From Alkalibacillus aidingensis (GTDB lineage Bacteria; Bacillota; Bacilli; Bacillales; Alkalibacillaceae): a stretch of 64,000 bases of DNA. Position 1 is the first letter of the stretch. Each line of letters starts with the position of its first letter. The position numbers and the translations under genes are program-made. The notes beneath the pieces are model-generated. The model worked only from the letters and a program-made list of their open reading frames with translations, ran no database searches and had not been told where the DNA came from. Location of the stretch: positions 17,464-81,463 of the forward strand of contig NZ_JABXWU010000011.1 in NCBI RefSeq assembly GCF_014595945.1, given 5' to 3'. Positions 35,709 to 46,664 of this stretch are shown piece after piece.

Positions 35709-38700
35709 CTAGGATTCGGTTGTTACTTCTTCTGCTTCGACTACTTCTTCTTCTGTTTCGACAAACTCTTGATCTTTTACTGGTTCTAGATTGCGATATC
35801 GATGTAAGCCAGTTCCTGCTGGTACTAGTTTACCAATAATGACGTTCTCTTTAAGACCCAATAACTCATCATACTTACCTTTAATTGCAGCGTCTGTTAA
35901 CACGCGTGTTGTTTCTTGGAATGAAGCCGCTGATAAGAATGAATCTGTCTCAAGTGAAGCTTTAGTGATACCGAGGATGATCGGTTTAGCAACTGCTGGT
36001 TGACCACCTTCAACGAGTACCTTTTGGTTAGCTTCTTTAAACTGTTGGAAGTCAAGAAGTGAACCTGGCAGTAAATCAGTGTCCCCACCTTCGATTACAC
36101 GTGCTTTTCGTAGCATTTGTCTAACCATTACTTCAACGTGTTTATCGCTAATCTCAACACCTTGCATACGGTAAACTTTTTGAACTTCTTTCAAGAGATA
36201 CTCTTGAACACCTTGAAGCCCTTGAACCTTGATTAACTCTTTAGGGTCAATTGAACCTTCAGTCAGTGCTTGACCTGGTACAACCTCGTCACCAACTTCA
36301 ACTTTCATTCTTGCATTGTACAATGCTGAGTAAGTTCTTGGTTCGATATCTCCTTGTACGACAATTTCTTTCTTATCTTTAAGTTCATTGATCTCTTTAA
36401 CCGTACCAAAGATCTCACTGATCACCGCTTGACCTTTAGGGTTACGAGCTTCAAACACTTCTTGAATACGTGGTAAACCTTGAGTGATATCGTCTCCTGC
36501 TACACCACCTGTGTGGAATGTACGCATTGTTAGCTGTGTACCTGGTTCACCAATAGATTGCGCCGCGATAATACCTACCGCTTCACCTACATCAACCTGA
36601 TCACCCGTAGCCATGTTACGTCCGTAACACTTCTTACAAGCACCATGGTGTGTATTACAAGTGAATACAGAACGGATTACTACTTGCTCAACACCAGCCT
36701 CAGTGATTTCTTTAGCAATGTCTTCTGTAATCAATTCATTTCTGCCGATGATTACTTCATTAGTTTCTGGGTTTCTCACAGATTTGAATGCCGTACGTCC
36801 AACCAAACGGTCATATAAAGGAACAATAATTTCGTTACCTTCACGTAACGTCTCAACCGACATACCACGGTCAGTACCACAGTCTTCTTCACGGATGATA
36901 ACATCTTGTGCCACATCAACAAGACGACGCGTTAAGTAACCTGAGTCGGCTGTTTTTAGTGCTGTATCTGCCAGACCTTTACGAGCACCGTGAGTGGATA
37001 TGAAGTACTCTAAAACTGTTAAACCTTCACGGAAGCTTGATTTAATTGGTAGCTCAATGATTCGACCTGATGGGTTTGCCATTAGTCCACGCATACCTGC
37101 TAACTGTGTGAAGTTAGATGCGTTACCACGAGCTCCTGAATCACTCATCATGAAGATTGGGTTAAGTGTACCTAATGAATCCATTAATTTATCTTGGATA
37201 ACATCCTTCGCTTCAGTCCAAATGGCAACAACACGGTCATAACGTTCTTCTTCAGTGATTAGACCTCTACGGAACTGTTTTAGAACTTTATCAACCTTCT
37301 CTTGAGCTTTCTCTAGCACCTCTTGTTTATCACCTAGGACAACGATGTCAGATACACCAATGGTAATACCTGCTTTTGTTGAATATTTAAAGCCTAAATC
37401 TTTCATTCGGTCTAACATCTTAGACGTCTCAGAAAGTTTGTAGTATTTGAAGACCTCAGAAATGATATCTCCTAAGATCCCTTTCTTAAACGGTTTAACC
37501 AAATCTCGATTCTTTAAGACTTCCTTAAGATCTTCGGAAGTGTCTACAAAGTAAACATCCGGTGTAGCAACCTCTAAGTTTGATGATGTTGGTTCATTAA
37601 TATAAGGGAATGATTCAGGTAAAATCTCATTAAATATTAACTTACCGACAGTCGTCACAATAACTTTCTTGTTTTGTTCCTCTGTGAATTGAGGATTTTC
37701 TAGCGAGCTTGCTTGAACACCAATACGGCTGTGTAAATGTACATAACCATTATCATAAGCCGTAATTGCTTCTTTTGGTGTCGAGAAGACTTTCCCTTCA
37801 CCAAGAGCCCCTTCACGTTCAAGTGTTAGGTAGTAGTTTCCTAATACCATGTCCTGTGAGGGTGTTACAACTGGTTTACCATCTTTTGGATTTAAGATGT
37901 TTTGCGCAGCCAGCATTAAGATTCTAGCTTCCGCTTGTGCTTCTGGTGAAAGTGGAACGTGTACCGCCATTTGGTCACCATCAAAGTCAGCGTTATATGC
38001 TGTACACACTAATGGGTGTAAGCGAATAGCGCGACCTTCAACCAACACTGGTTCAAATGATTGAATCCCTAAACGGTGCAATGTTGGAGCACGGTTTAAC
38101 AATACTGGATGCTCTTTAATAACATCTTCTAATACATCCCATATTTCAGGACGTAAACGTTCAATGTTACGTTTAGCTGACTTAATGTTATGTGCTAATC
38201 CACGATCAACTAACTCACGCATTACAAATGGTTTGAATAATTCAATTGCCATTTCCTTTGGCAATCCACACTGATACATTTTCAAGTTTGGACCGACGAC
38301 AATAACTGAACGGCCAGAATAGTCAACACGTTTACCAAGTAAGTTTTGGCGGAAACGACCTTGCTTACCTTTCAGCATATGAGATAGAGATTTTAACGGA
38401 CGATTTCCTGGACCAGTAACTGGGCGACCACGACGGCCGTTATCAATTAATGCGTCAACAGACTCTTGAAGCATTCTCTTCTCATTCTGCACGATAATAG
38501 TCGGTGCTCCTAGGTCCAACAAGCGTTTTAAACGGTTATTTCGGTTAATCACACGGCGATATAAGTCATTTAAATCAGATGTTGCGAACCTACCACCATC
38601 TAATTGAACCATTGGTCGTAATTCCGGTGGGATAATTGGTAATACATCTAAAATCATCCACGCTGGGTCATTTCCTGAATGACGGAATGATTCTAGTACT

Positions 38701-39332
38701 TCTAGGCGTTTAATTGCACGGGTACGACGCTGTCCCTGTGCGGTTCGGAGTTCTTCTTTTAACTCTTCAACTTCTTTTTCTAAGTCGACATCTTGAAGTA
38801 ACTTACGAATGGCTTCGGCACCCATTTGTGCTTTAAAAGAAGTACCGTATTTGTCATAGTAAGCACGATACTCTTTTTCAGAAAGAAGTTGTTTCTTCTC
38901 TAATGGAGTGTCACCTGGCTCAGTAACAATATAGGCCGCAAAGTAAATAACCTCTTCTAGAGCACGTGGTGATAAGTCAAGGACTAACCCCATACGACTT
39001 GGGATCCCTTTGAAATACCAAATGTGAGAGACAGGGGCAGCTAATTCAATGTGCCCCATGCGCTCACGACGTACTTTTGCCTTTGTCACTTCTACACCAC
39101 AGCGATCACAAACGATTCCTTTATAACGAACACGTTTATACTTTCCACAGTGACATTCCCAATCTTTGGTCGGTCCAAAGATACGTTCACAGAACAAACC
39201 GTCTTTTTCTGGTTTGAGTGTACGGTAATTAATTGTTTCTGGTTTTTTAACCTCACCGTAGGACCATGAACGGATTTTTTCTGACGCAGCTAATCCAATC
39301 TTCATATACTCAAATCTATTTACATCAATCAA
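35709..39332 (-). CDS. rpoC: DNA-directed RNA polymerase subunit beta'
   Basis: Beta' carries the catalytic magnesium site in [15 protein letters not shown]. The 1207-residue product has the N-terminal zinc finger [20 protein letters not shown], the rudder and lid region [16 protein letters not shown], the trigger loop [16 protein letters not shown], and a second cysteine cluster [13 protein letters not shown]. The start is a TTG 8 bases after AAGGGAGG. Length matches Bacillus. It follows rpoB by about 50 bases; no terminator is obvious behind it. Confidence 0.98.
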   Translation of the reverse strand: MIDVNRFEYMKIGLAASEKIRSWSYGEVKKPETINYRTLKPEKDGLFCERIFGPTKDWECHCGKYKRVRYKGIVCDRCGVEVTKAKVRRERMGHIELAAPVSHIWYFKGIPSRMGLVLDLSPRALEEVIYFAAYIVTEPGDTPLEKKQLLSEKEYRAYYDKYGTSFKAQMGAEAIRKLLQDVDLEKEVEELKEELRTAQGQRRTRAIKRLEVLESFRHSGNDPAWMILDVLPIIPPELRPMVQLDGGRFATSDLNDLYRRVINRNNRLKRLLDLGAPTIIVQNEKRMLQESVDALIDNGRRGRPVTGPGNRPLKSLSHMLKGKQGRFRQNLLGKRVDYSGRSVIVVGPNLKMYQCGLPKEMAIELFKPFVMRELVDRGLAHNIKSAKRNIERLRPEIWDVLEDVIKEHPVLLNRAPTLHRLGIQSFEPVLVEGRAIRLHPLVCTAYNADFDGDQMAVHVPLSPEAQAEARILMLAAQNILNPKDGKPVVTPSQDMVLGNYYLTLEREGALGEGKVFSTPKEAITAYDNGYVHLHSRIGVQASSLENPQFTEEQNKKVIVTTVGKLIFNEILPESFPYINEPTSSNLEVATPDVYFVDTSEDLKEVLKNRDLVKPFKKGILGDIISEVFKYYKLSETSKMLDRMKDLGFKYSTKAGITIGVSDIVVLGDKQEVLEKAQEKVDKVLKQFRRGLITEEERYDRVVAIWTEAKDVIQDKLMDSLGTLNPIFMMSDSGARGNASNFTQLAGMRGLMANPSGRIIELPIKSSFREGLTVLEYFISTHGARKGLADTALKTADSGYLTRRLVDVAQDVIIREEDCGTDRGMSVETLREGNEIIVPLYDRLVGRTAFKSVRNPETNEVIIGRNELITEDIAKEITEAGVEQVVIRSVFTCNTHHGACKKCYGRNMATGDQVDVGEAVGIIAAQSIGEPGTQLTMRTFHTGGVAGDDITQGLPRIQEVFEARNPKGQAVISEIFGTVKEINELKDKKEIVVQGDIEPRTYSALYNARMKVEVGDEVVPGQALTEGSIDPKELIKVQGLQGVQEYLLKEVQKVYRMQGVEISDKHVEVMVRQMLRKARVIEGGDTDLLPGSLLDFQQFKEANQKVLVEGGQPAVAKPIILGITKASLETDSFLSAASFQETTRVLTDAAIKGKYDELLGLKENVIIGKLVPAGTGLHRYRNLEPVKDQEFVETEEEVVEAEEVTTES

Positions 39333-39383
39333 GGAGCCTACCTCCCTTATATTCTTGAGAAATTAATTCCAAAGTGCCTAATC

Positions 39384-42300
39384 TTATTCAGAAGATCCTT
39401 CAGGTTCATGTTTTTCAATATTGACATTCAACTGTTCAGATGACTGTTCTTCATCCTCTAAGTCACGCATATCAATTTCTGTTTCATCATCAGTCAACAT
39501 TTTGACGTCCATTCCTAAGCTTTGTAGCTCTTTGATTAATACGCGGAATGATTCTGGGACACCTGGTTCTGGTAAGTTTTCACCTTTAACAATTGCCTCG
39601 TAAGTCTTAACACGACCGACAACGTCATCCGATTTAACAGTTAGAAGCTCTTGCAGTGTATAAGCCGCACCATAAGCTTCGAGTGCCCAAACTTCCATCT
39701 CACCGAAACGCTGACCACCGAATTGTGCTTTACCACCAAGTGGCTGCTGTGTAACAAGTGAGTATGGCCCTGTAGAACGAGCGTGAAGTTTGTCATCAAC
39801 CATGTGCTCAAGTTTAATCATGTACATAACTCCGACTGATACACGGTTGTCAAACGCTTCACCTGTACGTCCATCATACAGAATTGTTTTGGCATCTCTT
39901 GGTAGACCAGCTTCTTCAACCGTTTCCCAAACATCTTCTTCACTTGCACCGTCAAATACCGGTGAAGCAACACGTATACCCATTTCTCTAGCTGCCATAC
40001 CGAGGTGTAATTCAAGCACCTGACCGATGTTCATACGAGATGGTACACCTAATGGGTTAAGCATGACATCCACAGGCGTTCCATCAGGTAAGAACGGCAT
40101 ATCTTCAGCCGGTAAAATACGGGAAATAACACCCTTGTTACCGTGACGACCTGCCATTTTATCCCCTTCAGAAATCTTACGCTTTTGGACAATGTAAACA
40201 CGTACAAGTTTATTCACACCTGGAGATAGTTCGTCACCATCTTCACGGTTGAATATCTTCACATCGTGAACGATTCCACCACCACCGTGTGGAACACGTA
40301 ATGATGTATCTCTGACTTCTCTAGCCTTTTCACCGAAGATGGCGTGCAGCAAACGTTCTTCAGCTGAAAGTTCGGTCATACCTTTTGGTGTAACTTTACC
40401 AACTAAAATATCTCCGTCAGTAACTTCAGCACCAACTCGGATAATTCCATTTTCATCAAGGTTCTTAAGTGCATCATCACCGACATTTGGAATATCACGA
40501 GTAATTTCTTCTGGGCCTAATTTTGTATCACGAGCTTCAGACTCAAATTCTTCAATATGAATGGAAGTAAATACATCGTCTTTAACTAAGCGATCGCTCA
40601 TGATCACGGCATCCTCGTAGTTATAACCATCCCATGTCATAAAGGCTACTAACGCATTACGCCCTAACGCTAATTCACCCATATCCATTGATGGACCGTC
40701 GGCAATAACCTCGCCTTTTTTCAATCTGTCGCCTTTCGAAACGATCGGTTTCTGGTTATAACAAGTTCCTTGGTTTGAACGAATGAATTTCTGGAAGCGA
40801 TAGCGGTCTAAATCACCTTCTACTTCTTTTCCATCAACTTCAACAATCCTTCTCACATGGACTTCCTTCGCTTCTACCTTTTCAACAATACCTTCATGCT
40901 TACATACAATAGCTGCACCAGAGTCTTTCCCTGATACGTACTCCATACCGGTTCCGACAATTGGCGCTTCTGGCTCAATTAAAGGTACTGCTTGACGTTG
41001 CATGTTCGCACCCATTAATGCACGGTTCGAGTCGTCGTTCTCTAAGAATGGGATACATGCTGTCGCAGCAGAAACAACCTGCTTAGGCGATACGTCCATA
41101 TAATCGATTTGGTCTTTTGAGACAACAATGTTCTCACCACGGAAACGAGCAATAACTTCATCGTCTGCAAACGTACCATCATCATTAAGTCTTGCATTGG
41201 CCTGTGCAACAATGTAATTATCCTCTTCATCCGCTGTTAAATATTCAGCCTCTTTAGTCACACGACCTGTTTCTGGGTCGACCTTACGATAAGGTGACTC
41301 AATAAAGCCAAATGGATTAACTTTTGCATAAGAAGAAAGTGAGTTAATCAAACCAATATTCGGACCTTCTGGTGTTTCAATTGGACACATTCTTCCGTAG
41401 TGGGAGTAGTGTACGTCACGAACTTCCATACCTGCACGTTCACGTGTTAAACCACCAGGCCCTAATGCTGATAGACGACGTTTATGCGTCAATTCAGCTA
41501 ATGGGTTCGTTTGGTACATAAACTGTGACAACTGTGAACTACCAAAGAATTCTTTAATAGATGCAATCACAGGACGTATATTAATCAGTTGTTGTGGTGT
41601 GATGGACTCAGTGTCTTGAATGGACATTCTTTCTCTGATCACACGCTCCATACGAGATAAACCAATACGGAATTGGTTCTGCAACAGTTCACCAACTGAA
41701 CGTAAACGACGATTACCTAAATGGTCAATGTCGTCAGTATTTCCTACCGTGTGCAAAATGTTAAAGAAATAACTTATAGACGCAAGGATGTCTGCATACG
41801 TGATATGTTTCACACCGTCATCTACATTACCATTACTAATAACATTTAGTGTCTTCTCACCGTCAGGGTCTGTTGGATCAACTATTTTGACGGATTGAAT
41901 TTTAACAGGGTCATCTAACACGCCGTCTTGAGGCTCAAGAATCTTCTCTCCGACAGCCTCTTCAGACTTCTCTAAGTATGGTAGTAACTTATCTAGTAAA
42001 CGACGATTTAGCTTATCGCCTTTACGAGCAATGACTTCTCCTGTTTCTTCATCCGCAATCGTCTCAGCTAGAGTTTGATTGAATAGACGATCTTTTATAT
42101 GAAGCTTTTTGTTCATCTTATAACGTCCAACCCGTGCTAGGTCATAACGTTTTGGATCAAAAAATCGTGAATATAAAAGGCTCTTTGCGTTTTCAGCCGT
42201 TGGTGGTTCACCAGGGCGTAAACGCTCATAAATTTCAATCAGAGCTTTTTCACTATCTTCCGTGTTATCTTTCTCTAAGGTGTTGCGAATATATTCGTTA

Positions 42301-42938
42301 TCACCTAATAAATCAATAATCTCTTCATCTGAACTAAATCCTAAAGCACGTAATAGAACCGTAATCGGTAGTTTACGAGTACGGTCGATTCGTACATGAA
42401 CGACATCTTTAGCATCTGTTTCAAACTCTAACCACGCACCACGGCTTGGAATCACCGTCGCAGTGTGGCCACGTTTACCGTTCTTATCAATCTTTTCATT
42501 AAAGTAAACGCTTGGAGAACGAACAAGTTGTGAGACAATAACACGCTCAGCACCGTTAATAATAAAGGTACCTGTGTCTGTCATTAACGGGAAGTCTCCC
42601 ATAAACACTTCTTGTTCTTTTACTTCACCTGTTTCCTTATTAAGTAGACGAACCTTCACGCGTAAAGGCGCATTATAGGTAACGTCCCGTTCTTTAGCTT
42701 CATCCACAGGGTACTTTGGCTCTCCTAAAGTATAATCTACAAATTCTAAGGAGAGATTACCTGTAAAGTCTTCTACAGGGGAAATGTCCGCAAACATTTC
42801 TCGCAAACCTTCATCTAAGAACCATTGATAAGATGCAGTTTGGATTTCGATTAGATTAGGTAGTTCTTGCACTTCGCTAATTCGAGCGTAACTTCTACGC
42901 TGGCGGTGTCGACCATATTGAACTAGTTGACCTGTCAA
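39384..42938 (-). CDS. rpoB: DNA-directed RNA polymerase subunit beta, with Tyr at the E. coli Asp516 position
   Basis: Beta forms half of the RNA polymerase active cleft and the rifampicin pocket. I start at the TTG at 42938 (8 bases after GAGGGG), giving 1184 residues from [20 protein letters not shown], as I recall for B. subtilis. A GTG at 42947 abuts the ribosome binding site. The rifampicin region reads [20 protein letters not shown]: the usual Asp of FMDQ is Tyr475 (codon TAC, 41516-41514). The His and Ser at the 526 and 531 equivalents are unchanged. Other core motifs ([33 protein letters not shown]) are intact. Confidence 0.97.
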   Translation of the reverse strand: MTGQLVQYGRHRQRRSYARISEVQELPNLIEIQTASYQWFLDEGLREMFADISPVEDFTGNLSLEFVDYTLGEPKYPVDEAKERDVTYNAPLRVKVRLLNKETGEVKEQEVFMGDFPLMTDTGTFIINGAERVIVSQLVRSPSVYFNEKIDKNGKRGHTATVIPSRGAWLEFETDAKDVVHVRIDRTRKLPITVLLRALGFSSDEEIIDLLGDNEYIRNTLEKDNTEDSEKALIEIYERLRPGEPPTAENAKSLLYSRFFDPKRYDLARVGRYKMNKKLHIKDRLFNQTLAETIADEETGEVIARKGDKLNRRLLDKLLPYLEKSEEAVGEKILEPQDGVLDDPVKIQSVKIVDPTDPDGEKTLNVISNGNVDDGVKHITYADILASISYFFNILHTVGNTDDIDHLGNRRLRSVGELLQNQFRIGLSRMERVIRERMSIQDTESITPQQLINIRPVIASIKEFFGSSQLSQFMYQTNPLAELTHKRRLSALGPGGLTRERAGMEVRDVHYSHYGRMCPIETPEGPNIGLINSLSSYAKVNPFGFIESPYRKVDPETGRVTKEAEYLTADEEDNYIVAQANARLNDDGTFADDEVIARFRGENIVVSKDQIDYMDVSPKQVVSAATACIPFLENDDSNRALMGANMQRQAVPLIEPEAPIVGTGMEYVSGKDSGAAIVCKHEGIVEKVEAKEVHVRRIVEVDGKEVEGDLDRYRFQKFIRSNQGTCYNQKPIVSKGDRLKKGEVIADGPSMDMGELALGRNALVAFMTWDGYNYEDAVIMSDRLVKDDVFTSIHIEEFESEARDTKLGPEEITRDIPNVGDDALKNLDENGIIRVGAEVTDGDILVGKVTPKGMTELSAEERLLHAIFGEKAREVRDTSLRVPHGGGGIVHDVKIFNREDGDELSPGVNKLVRVYIVQKRKISEGDKMAGRHGNKGVISRILPAEDMPFLPDGTPVDVMLNPLGVPSRMNIGQVLELHLGMAAREMGIRVASPVFDGASEEDVWETVEEAGLPRDAKTILYDGRTGEAFDNRVSVGVMYMIKLEHMVDDKLHARSTGPYSLVTQQPLGGKAQFGGQRFGEMEVWALEAYGAAYTLQELLTVKSDDVVGRVKTYEAIVKGENLPEPGVPESFRVLIKELQSLGMDVKMLTDDETEIDMRDLEDEEQSSEQLNVNIEKHEPEGSSE

Positions 42939-42947
42939 CTGCTTCAC

Positions 42948-43244
42948 CCCTCAAACAACCAAATATTTAAAACAAAAAACCGTCCGACAAAAAAGCATGC
43001 CGAACTTGCTTGATCCACTTAGTTTCACAAGCATATATTAAAACATTTGTCATCAAAACAAATGTTATATCAAACCTATAGATTCATAAGCTATACGATT
43101 GACCTTTTGTATGTTAAACTAAACACAACCAATGTTTACATTATTGGTTTTTATTGACTTAGATATACATTTTTGAAAGTTTTTAAAAAATAACTTGACA
43201 AAGAAACGTATCTATTGGCATTTTTTAATACTATCACACAGACA
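42948..43244 (-). promoter_or_regulatory. rsmC-rpoB spacer and rpoB leader
   Basis: This AT-rich 297-base spacer holds no gene. On the minus strand AACATTTGT and ACAAATGTT (43066-43042) form a perfect 9-bp stem with a 7-base loop. AACCAAT and ATTGGTT form another stem near 43130-43155. Nearer rpoB, AAGCA and TGCTT followed by TTTTTT look like a weak terminator. I see no convincing SigA promoter, so rpoB may depend on upstream transcription plus an unseen start. Confidence 0.4.
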
Positions 43245-43853
43245 TTAGCTAGTCAATTTATTAGACTTTAGTACAAAGTAACCTTTATCACGTTTAACGA
43301 CTTCAACGTGATTAAACAAACTCTCCATTTTCGTTCTAAGCGAAGGCGCACCTTGTTTCTTCTGAACAACCACCCACAACTCACCAGATTCACCTAACGC
43401 TCGGTAGCTATCATCGATGATTTGATGGACAACCTGCTTACCTGCACGAAATGGTGGATTAGTAATAATTGCTGCCAATTCACTACTTTTAACTTGCGCT
43501 AAACCATCACTCAAGTAAGCCGAAGCATTTTCTACCCGATTTTGGTTTATATTTTTTTGAGCTAATAAGATTGCTCGTTCATTCACATCTACTAGGTGAA
43601 TTGTTCGGTTAGGGCACTCTTTTGCCAAAGTTATTCCAATTGGACCATACCCACATCCAACATCCAATAGCTCACCATCTCGCTTAGGTTCTTCAAAACT
43701 CTCTAATAAGACTTGAGTTCCATAATCTATTTGTTTTTTTGAAAAGACGCCATCATCTGTTTGGAAAGTTAACGAGTGTGATTTAAGTGTGGTTTGAAAT
43801 TGAAAAGGATTACTTTCACTCTTGGGGTTCTTAGAAAAATAGTGTTCGCTCAT
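43245..43853 (-). CDS. RsmC-like class I SAM-dependent rRNA methyltransferase (YbxB type)
   Basis: The 202-residue product resembles the single-domain RsmC relatives that methylate guanine in 16S rRNA; target and base are inferred. I start at the ATG at 43853 after AAGGTGG, giving MSEHYFSKNPKSESNPF. It has the SAM-binding loop LDVGCGYGPIGI, acidic ribose ligand VDVNERA, and the catalytic ITNPPFRAGK. The position between rplL and rpoB matches B. subtilis ybxB. Confidence 0.88.
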   Translation of the reverse strand: MSEHYFSKNPKSESNPFQFQTTLKSHSLTFQTDDGVFSKKQIDYGTQVLLESFEEPKRDGELLDVGCGYGPIGITLAKECPNRTIHLVDVNERAILLAQKNINQNRVENASAYLSDGLAQVKSSELAAIITNPPFRAGKQVVHQIIDDSYRALGESGELWVVVQKKQGAPSLRTKMESLFNHVEVVKRDKGYFVLKSNKLTS

Positions 43854-43962
43854 TCGCTCGACCACCTTTTTAACTAATAAAATGTATTAACGATCGGCCT
43901 GTCTCAAGTTAAATTAAAATACATTCTATTATCATTTATCAACTAACATAAAAAGTATAAAC

Positions 43963-43988
43963 AAGCTCGCTGAGTGTTCAGCGAGCTT
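43963..43988 (-). terminator. Intrinsic terminator after rplL
   Basis: AAGCTCGCTGA and TCAGCGAGCTT form an 11-bp stem with a 4-base loop, followed on the minus strand by GTTTATACTTTTT. It lies about 20 bases after the rplL stop and separates the L10-L12 genes from rsmC and rpoB. Confidence 0.88.
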
Positions 43989-44008
43989 ATTCATATGATT
44001 ACGTGTTA

Positions 44009-44374
44009 TTATTTTAATTCGATTTTCGCGCCAGTTTCTTCTAGCTTTTCTTTCATTTCTTCTGCTTCTTCTTTAGCTACACCTTCTTTAATTGTTCCAG
44101 GTGCGCCATCAACTAGTTCTTTTGCATCTTTTAAGCCAAGTCCAGTGATTTCACGAACTGCTTTAACAACTTTGATCTTAGAAGCACCAGCGTCTTCTAA
44201 TACAACGTCGAATTCAGTTTTTTCCTCAGCTGCTTCCGCGCCTGCTGCTGCACCTGCTGCTGCAACTGGTGCTGCTGCTGTTACACCAAACTCCTCTTCA
44301 ATTGCTTTTACTAAATCATTTAATTCTAAAACTGACATTTCCTTAATCGCATCAATGATTTGCTCTTTAGTCAT
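44009..44374 (-). CDS. rplL: 50S ribosomal protein L7/L12
   Basis: L7/L12 dimers form the flexible stalk that recruits elongation factors. The 121-residue product has the N-terminal dimer domain ([20 protein letters not shown]), an alanine-rich hinge, and the C-terminal factor-binding domain ([20 protein letters not shown]). It lies 55 bases after rplJ. Confidence 0.97.
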   Translation of the reverse strand: MTKEQIIDAIKEMSVLELNDLVKAIEEEFGVTAAAPVAAAGAAAGAEAAEEKTEFDVVLEDAGASKIKVVKAVREITGLGLKDAKELVDGAPGTIKEGVAKEEAEEMKEKLEETGAKIELK

Positions 44375-44429
44375 GATTAAGTTCCTCCTTGTAATTTGTT
44401 TTAATATTTTTTATCCGGCTAAGAGGCTA

Positions 44430-44930
44430 TTAAGCGCTCTCTTCTTCTTTCTGTTCTGCAACTGCTTTCGTTGCATATGCGAAGTTTCGCACTGGTGCTT
44501 GCAATACGCTGAGTAGCATAGATACAAGACCATCGTGTGATGGTAGTTCTGAAAGTTCTTTCAACTGCTCTACAGTTGCTACTTCACCTTCAACAACTCC
44601 ACCTTTAATTTCTAGTGCTTCGTTATCTTTAGCAAACTGACCTAGCACTTTAGCTGGCGCTACTGCGTCTTCTTCACAGAATGCAATGGCTGTTGGTCCT
44701 ACTAACACTTCGTTTAAACCTTCAAAACCAGCTTTTTCAACCGCACGGCGTGTCATTGTGTTTTTGTAAACACGGAAATCAACACCAGCTTCACGTAGTT
44801 GTTTACGAAGTTCATTAACTTGATCAACGCTTAAACCACGGTAATCAACAAGAACAGACGTTTTACTATTCTTAAAACCCTCTGCAATAATGTCAACCTG
44901 TTGTTTTTTATGCTCTAGTACTTGGCTCAT
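44430..44930 (-). CDS. rplJ: 50S ribosomal protein L10
   Basis: L10 anchors L7/L12 dimers to 23S rRNA and, with L12, represses its own mRNA. The 166-residue product has [37 protein letters not shown] and a C-terminal helix for L12 binding. The 5' leader carries the matching regulatory RNA. Confidence 0.97.
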   Translation of the reverse strand: MSQVLEHKKQQVDIIAEGFKNSKTSVLVDYRGLSVDQVNELRKQLREAGVDFRVYKNTMTRRAVEKAGFEGLNEVLVGPTAIAFCEEDAVAPAKVLGQFAKDNEALEIKGGVVEGEVATVEQLKELSELPSHDGLVSMLLSVLQAPVRNFAYATKAVAEQKEEESA

Positions 44931-44982
44931 CTTCCCACCTCCTAGTTTAATTGTCTATACCGTCCTTAAGGTGATTGTGTAT

Positions 44983-45014
44983 TAAAAAATGCCTCCATGT
45001 AGACATGGAGGCAT
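44983..45014 (-). terminator. Attenuator hairpin in the rplJ leader
   Basis: On the minus strand ATGCCTCCATGT pairs with ACATGGAGGCAT and TTTTTTAAT follows. It lies between the L10 leader element and rplJ. It is placed to end transcription inside the leader, with read-through into rplJ when not terminated. Confidence 0.9.
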
Positions 45015-45054
45015 GATTGGACAAGATTGTACACACTCGTACAATTTATACGTT

Positions 45055-45110
45055 CATACACACCTCGGCAGGAATGTTTAAGCTTATTATAAGCTCCTGC
45101 TGTCTACGGT
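45055..45110 (-). promoter_or_regulatory. Ribosomal protein L10 leader RNA
   Basis: The minus strand reads CCGTAGACAGCAGGAGC, then a short hairpin (AGCTTATAATAAGCT), then CCTGCCGAGGTGTGT. This is the arrangement I know for the L10 leader that mimics the L10-(L12)4 binding site in 23S rRNA. Binding should reduce expression of rplJ-rplL, probably through the downstream attenuator. Confidence 0.9.
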
Positions 45111-45141
45111 ATATTTATTATTCATTTGTACAACAAAGGTT

Positions 45142-45171
45142 ATTATAATTCAAAGCTCAATCCAAAGTCAA
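45142..45171 (-). promoter_or_regulatory. rplJ-rplL promoter
   Basis: TTGACT (45171-45166) and TATAAT (45147-45142) lie 18 bases apart on the minus strand, just after the rplA stop. Transcription would start about 25 bases before the L10 leader element. Confidence 0.85.
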
Positions 45172-45179
45172 CTATTTTT

Positions 45180-45878
45180 TTACTTGCGTAGGTAACTAGA
45201 TACATCTACACGAATTCCAGGACCCATTGTAGATGAAATAGAAGCATTACGCATGTAAGTTCCTTTTGATGACTGAGGCTTAGCCTTAACAAGCGTTTCA
45301 GTAATTGCTTCAAAGTTTTCAACAAGCTTTTGATCGTCAAAAGATACTTTTCCGATCGGAACATGTACGTTCCCAGCTTTATCAACACGGTATTCTACTT
45401 TACCCGCCTTAATTTCTTGAACTGCTTTTTCGATTTCGAAAGTAACAGTTCCAGTTTTAGGGTTAGGCATTAAACCTTTAGGTCCTAGTACTCGACCAAG
45501 TTTACCAACTTCAGCCATCATATCAGGAGTTGCGACAACTACGTCGAACTCGAACCAACCTTTGTTGATCTGATCGATGTACTCAGCGTCACCAACATAG
45601 TCTGCACCTGCTGCTTCTGCTTCCTTAGCTTTATCGCCTTTAGCGAATACTAATACACGTTGAGTTTTACCAGTACCGTGTGGTAAAACCATTGCTCCGC
45701 GGATTTGTTGGTCAGCTTTCTTAGGGTCAACCCCTAAACGGAATGCTGCTTCTACAGTTTCATCAAAGCTAGCAACCGATGTTTTCTTTACTAATTCAAC
45801 CGCTTCACTAGCTTGATAAGCTTTAGTGCGGTCAACAAGCTTTAAAGCTTCTTGATACTTTTTACCTTTCTTAGCCAT
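45180..45878 (-). CDS. rplA: 50S ribosomal protein L1
   Basis: L1 forms the mobile stalk at the E site and represses its own operon in species studied. The 232-residue product has [36 protein letters not shown] and the signature [20 protein letters not shown]. The 219-base spacer before it is structured and carries a motif also found before rplK. Confidence 0.97.
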   Translation of the reverse strand: MAKKGKKYQEALKLVDRTKAYQASEAVELVKKTSVASFDETVEAAFRLGVDPKKADQQIRGAMVLPHGTGKTQRVLVFAKGDKAKEAEAAGADYVGDAEYIDQINKGWFEFDVVVATPDMMAEVGKLGRVLGPKGLMPNPKTGTVTFEIEKAVQEIKAGKVEYRVDKAGNVHVPIGKVSFDDQKLVENFEAITETLVKAKPQSSKGTYMRNASISSTMGPGIRVDVSSYLRK

Positions 45879-45893
45879 TTCACTTCCTCCTCA

Positions 45894-45922
45894 ATGTGGT
45901 TTTAACGGTTAAACCTCCCACT
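45894..45922 (-). promoter_or_regulatory. Leader motif before rplA (copy 2 of the pair)
   Basis: The minus strand reads AGTGGGAGG, a 13-base centre, then ACCACAT, ending 3 bases before the GAGGAGG ribosome binding site. The same outer sequences occur before rplK. I infer an L1 operator or similar translational control element. Confidence 0.6.
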
Positions 45923-45960
45923 AAAGAAAACTCGCTTTCAGTCGAGCCTTTAGGCGAAGT

Positions 45961-46012
45961 CAGAGGCTTAAAGCTATTTAGCTTTATTCAAATTCTAACC
46001 ATTATGCCTCTG
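45961..46012 (-). promoter_or_regulatory. Structured segment in the rplK-rplA spacer
   Basis: CAGAGGC (45961-45967) pairs with GCCTCTG (46006-46012) and encloses an inner palindromic hairpin AAAGCTA-TT-TAGCTTT (45970-45985). With the terminator-like hairpin beyond it, this makes most of the spacer foldable. No gene fits. Confidence 0.55.
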
Positions 46013-46041
46013 TTCGAATTTCTAATCTTACTCGTAATAAA

Positions 46042-46068
46042 GGTTGCGAAAGACTATCTTTCGCAACC
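46042..46068 (-). terminator. Terminator-like hairpin after rplK
   Basis: GGTTGCGAAAGA pairs perfectly over 12 bases with TCTTTCGCAACC around a 3-base loop, and TTTATTACG follows on the minus strand. The T run is short, so partial termination between rplK and rplA is likely. Confidence 0.7.
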
Positions 46069-46097
46069 CAAAAGCACACCTTATCAATAGGATGGGA

Positions 46098-46523
46098 TTA
46101 GTCTTCGATCGTAATACCCATACTACGAGCAGTACCTTCAACCATACGCATAGCTGAATCAACATCAGCAGCGTTTAAATCAGGCATTTTCGTTTCAGCG
46201 ATTTCACGTACTTGATCACGCTTAACTGTAGCCACCTTATTACGGTTAGGCTCACCAGAACCTGATTCAATTCCAGCCGCTTTTTTAAGAAGTACTGCAG
46301 CCGGTGGTGTTTTGGTTACGAATGTAAATGAACGGTCTTCATAAACCGAAATTTCAACCGGGATAATCATACCAGCTTGTTCTTGTGTTTGAGCATTGAA
46401 CTCCTTACAGAATCCCATGATATTAATACCAGCTTGACCTAATGCAGGACCTACTGGTGGAGCTGGGTTAGCTTTACCCGCAGGAATCTGAAGTTTGACG
46501 ACGTTTACTACTTTTTTAGCCAC
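46098..46523 (-). CDS. rplK: 50S ribosomal protein L11
   Basis: L11 binds the GTPase centre of 23S rRNA and is needed for RelA activation. I start at the GTG at 46523, 8 bases after AAGGAGG, giving the usual 141 residues, [20 protein letters not shown] with V read as Met. It contains [20 protein letters not shown] and a C-terminal RNA-binding domain ending [14 protein letters not shown] longer upstream frame is not family-like. Confidence 0.97.
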   Translation of the reverse strand: MAKKVVNVVKLQIPAGKANPAPPVGPALGQAGINIMGFCKEFNAQTQEQAGMIIPVEISVYEDRSFTFVTKTPPAAVLLKKAAGIESGSGEPNRNKVATVKRDQVREIAETKMPDLNAADVDSAMRMVEGTARSMGITIED

Positions 46524-46548
46524 GAGACACACCTCCTTAAAGTCCGTG

Positions 46549-46584
46549 ATGTGGTAACTGGGGATCTCTTTTTCCCCTCCCACT
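46549..46584 (-). promoter_or_regulatory. Leader motif before rplK (copy 1 of the pair)
   Basis: The minus strand reads AGTGGGAGG, a 20-base centre, then ACCACAT, ending about 12 bases before the AAGGAGG site. GGGGA and TCCCC in the centre can pair. The repeat of the outer parts before rplA suggests one ligand, with L1 the obvious candidate. Confidence 0.6.
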
Positions 46585-46627
46585 CATTTTTATACCTTAG
46601 CTTTTTCAAGCCATAAGAAACATAAAA

Positions 46628-46656
46628 ATTTTAGCATCTTTCCTCAAATTATGCAA
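46628..46656 (-). promoter_or_regulatory. rplK-rplA promoter
   Basis: TTGCAT (46656-46651) and TAAAAT (46633-46628) are 17 bases apart on the minus strand, with TGC directly before the -10 as an extended element. It lies just behind the nusG stop. Confidence 0.75.
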
Positions 46657-46664
46657 GTAATTGA

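Noticed and set aside
43195..43220. TTGACA on the plus strand as a promoter
   Set aside because: No -10 lies at a proper distance and no plus-strand gene follows; it would only run antisense into rsmC.
43974..44516. A plus-strand reading frame of about 180 codons opposite rplL and rplJ
   Set aside because: Its serine- and alanine-rich sequence mirrors the alanine-rich L7/L12 hinge on the other strand; it is a shadow frame.
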